Source: Alphaproteobacteria bacterium
GTDB taxonomy: Bacteria > Pseudomonadota > Alphaproteobacteria > DAOWDM01
Direction of reading: 5' to 3'
Assembly: GCA_030639035.1 (NCBI GenBank)
Contig: DAOWDM010000174.1
Coordinates: 1 to 13,890 of the forward strand
DNA length: 13,890 nt
The position numbers and the translations under genes are program-made. Position 1 is the stretch's first letter; each line of letters opens with the position of its first letter. The notes under the pieces are model-generated. The model was not told where the DNA came from. It saw nothing but the letters and a program-made list of their open reading frames with translations, and did not search any database. Shown here one piece after another: positions 13,124 to 13,890 of the stretch.

Positions 13124-13890
13124 ATGGCTAAGAAAAAAGAAATCGGTTTAATGATTTGCGATGTTGATAACACAGTATCGGATTATTTCCTGAAATGGGC
13201 AAATACAACAGATAAAGCTATAAAAAAACTTGCCGTATTACATGGGATTCCAGAAGAAGCCATATATGATGACATTGCTGAAAACGTTACTTTTAATAAC
13301 CGTTTTTATGACATTACAGCCTTAATCAGAGAAACAAAAATACTGCTTCCTAAAACACTGGAAGAGTCAATTGAGTTTGAAAAAGGTCATGCTCGTATTG
13401 CTCACGAATGCGATAAAGAAAGAAACAGTGACAAGGCTTATGCTGGAGTTCTTCCTCTTTTACGCAAAGCAAAAGCTGCTGGAACTAAAATAGTTTTTTA
13501 CACAGATGCTCCTGCTAGTCTTGCTGTCATGCGTCTTGCCAGAATGGGCATTCCTGTGGACAACATTGATGGAGTTTATGGTCAGTCTGACACTCCAACT
13601 GAAAGTGGCAGATACGTTAGGCCTATTCTTATTGATGGTCAAACCAAGCGATACATTGAAGAACTGGGCGATAAAGTTGCTGTTCTTGATGGTATGAAGC
13701 CAAACCCTAGCATTATGCAGAAGATTTTAGATAAGTTTGAAGTAAAAGATGCTTCAAAAGTAGTCATGGTAGGCGACAATATCCGTTCTGACGGAGGTGG
13801 TGCAATTCCTCTTGGAATGGAATATGCTTGGCAAAAACAAGGTGCTGAAGTTGACGACCTTTGTCGTTATGTAAACAAAAAGCTTTGCGG
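13124..13890 (+). CDS. HAD-superfamily hydrolase (partial, runs off right edge)
   Basis: The frame is open from ATG 13124 to the window end, giving 255 codons plus two bases with no stop. The four HAD motifs are in order: motif I DVDNT (Asp13, Asp15), motif II YTDAP (about 127-131), motif III Lys in GMKPNP (about 191) and motif IV VGDNIRSDGGGA (about 214-225). A helical cap of about 100 residues between motifs I and II contains YDDIAENVTFNNRFYDITAL. HAD enzymes with Asp at the nucleophile and acid/base positions are mostly phosphatases; the DxDxT and GDNxxSD pattern fits a small-molecule phosphatase or 5'-nucleotidase-like enzyme. Substrate is unknown. Only a weak GTGA precedes the ATG. It has its own promoter 82 bp after malQ and so is probably an independent unit. 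Confidence 0.85.
   Translation, partial: MAKKKEIGLMICDVDNTVSDYFLKWANTTDKAIKKLAVLHGIPEEAIYDDIAENVTFNNRFYDITALIRETKILLPKTLEESIEFEKGHARIAHECDKERNSDKAYAGVLPLLRKAKAAGTKIVFYTDAPASLAVMRLARMGIPVDNIDGVYGQSDTPTESGRYVRPILIDGQTKRYIEELGDKVAVLDGMKPNPSIMQKILDKFEVKDASKVVMVGDNIRSDGGGAIPLGMEYAWQKQGAEVDDLCRYVNKKLC

Overview
This low-GC window reads as part of an alphaproteobacterial chromosome. The main taxonomic marker is a full-length CtrA-type response regulator, divergent from the flagellar genes fliI and fliJ. The shared intergenic region holds an exact TTAA-N7-TTAAC CtrA box. Low GC, the gut-type gene content and frequent TTG/overlapping starts would fit an uncultured host-associated Rhodospirillales-like lineage, but that placement is inference.

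Layout. (1) 1-3042, minus strand: an operon of an OmpA-family periplasmic/outer-membrane protein followed by three paralogous type IV pilin-like proteins. The last gene runs off the left edge and carries a lectin-like C-terminal extension; it is easily missed because it has no stop codon in the window. (2) 3177-3872, minus: ctrA. (3) 4010-7345, plus: fliI, fliJ, a TatD-family metallohydrolase and tcdA (t6A tRNA dehydratase), closely spaced and probably co-transcribed. (4) 7392-10378, minus: a DHH-family phosphoesterase, sucC and sucD, tightly packed as one operon and convergent with tcdA. (5) 10517-13041, plus: a small cysteine-rich probable lipoprotein and malQ (4-alpha-glucanotransferase). 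(6) 13124-right edge, plus: a HAD-family hydrolase behind a near-consensus sigma70 promoter. No intergenic stretch exceeds 140 bp, and I see no RNA genes, CRISPR arrays or insertion sequences.

How the parts fit. CtrA probably controls its own gene and the fliIJ operon through the intergenic box. The pilin cluster looks like a surface structure whose assembly machinery lies elsewhere, with the OmpA-like protein as a possible peptidoglycan anchor.

The most unusual signal is in the succinyl-CoA synthetase pair. Compared with E. coli SucCD recalled from memory, the SucC nucleotide-binding loop has three Gly-to-Glu changes and the catalytically important Glu197 is Arg. SucD carries at least five Gly-to-Glu changes, including one in its CoA-binding loop, yet keeps the phospho-histidine. 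The C-terminal half of SucC remains almost canonical. This suggests a SucCD-like complex with an altered or lost nucleotide reaction, not random decay.
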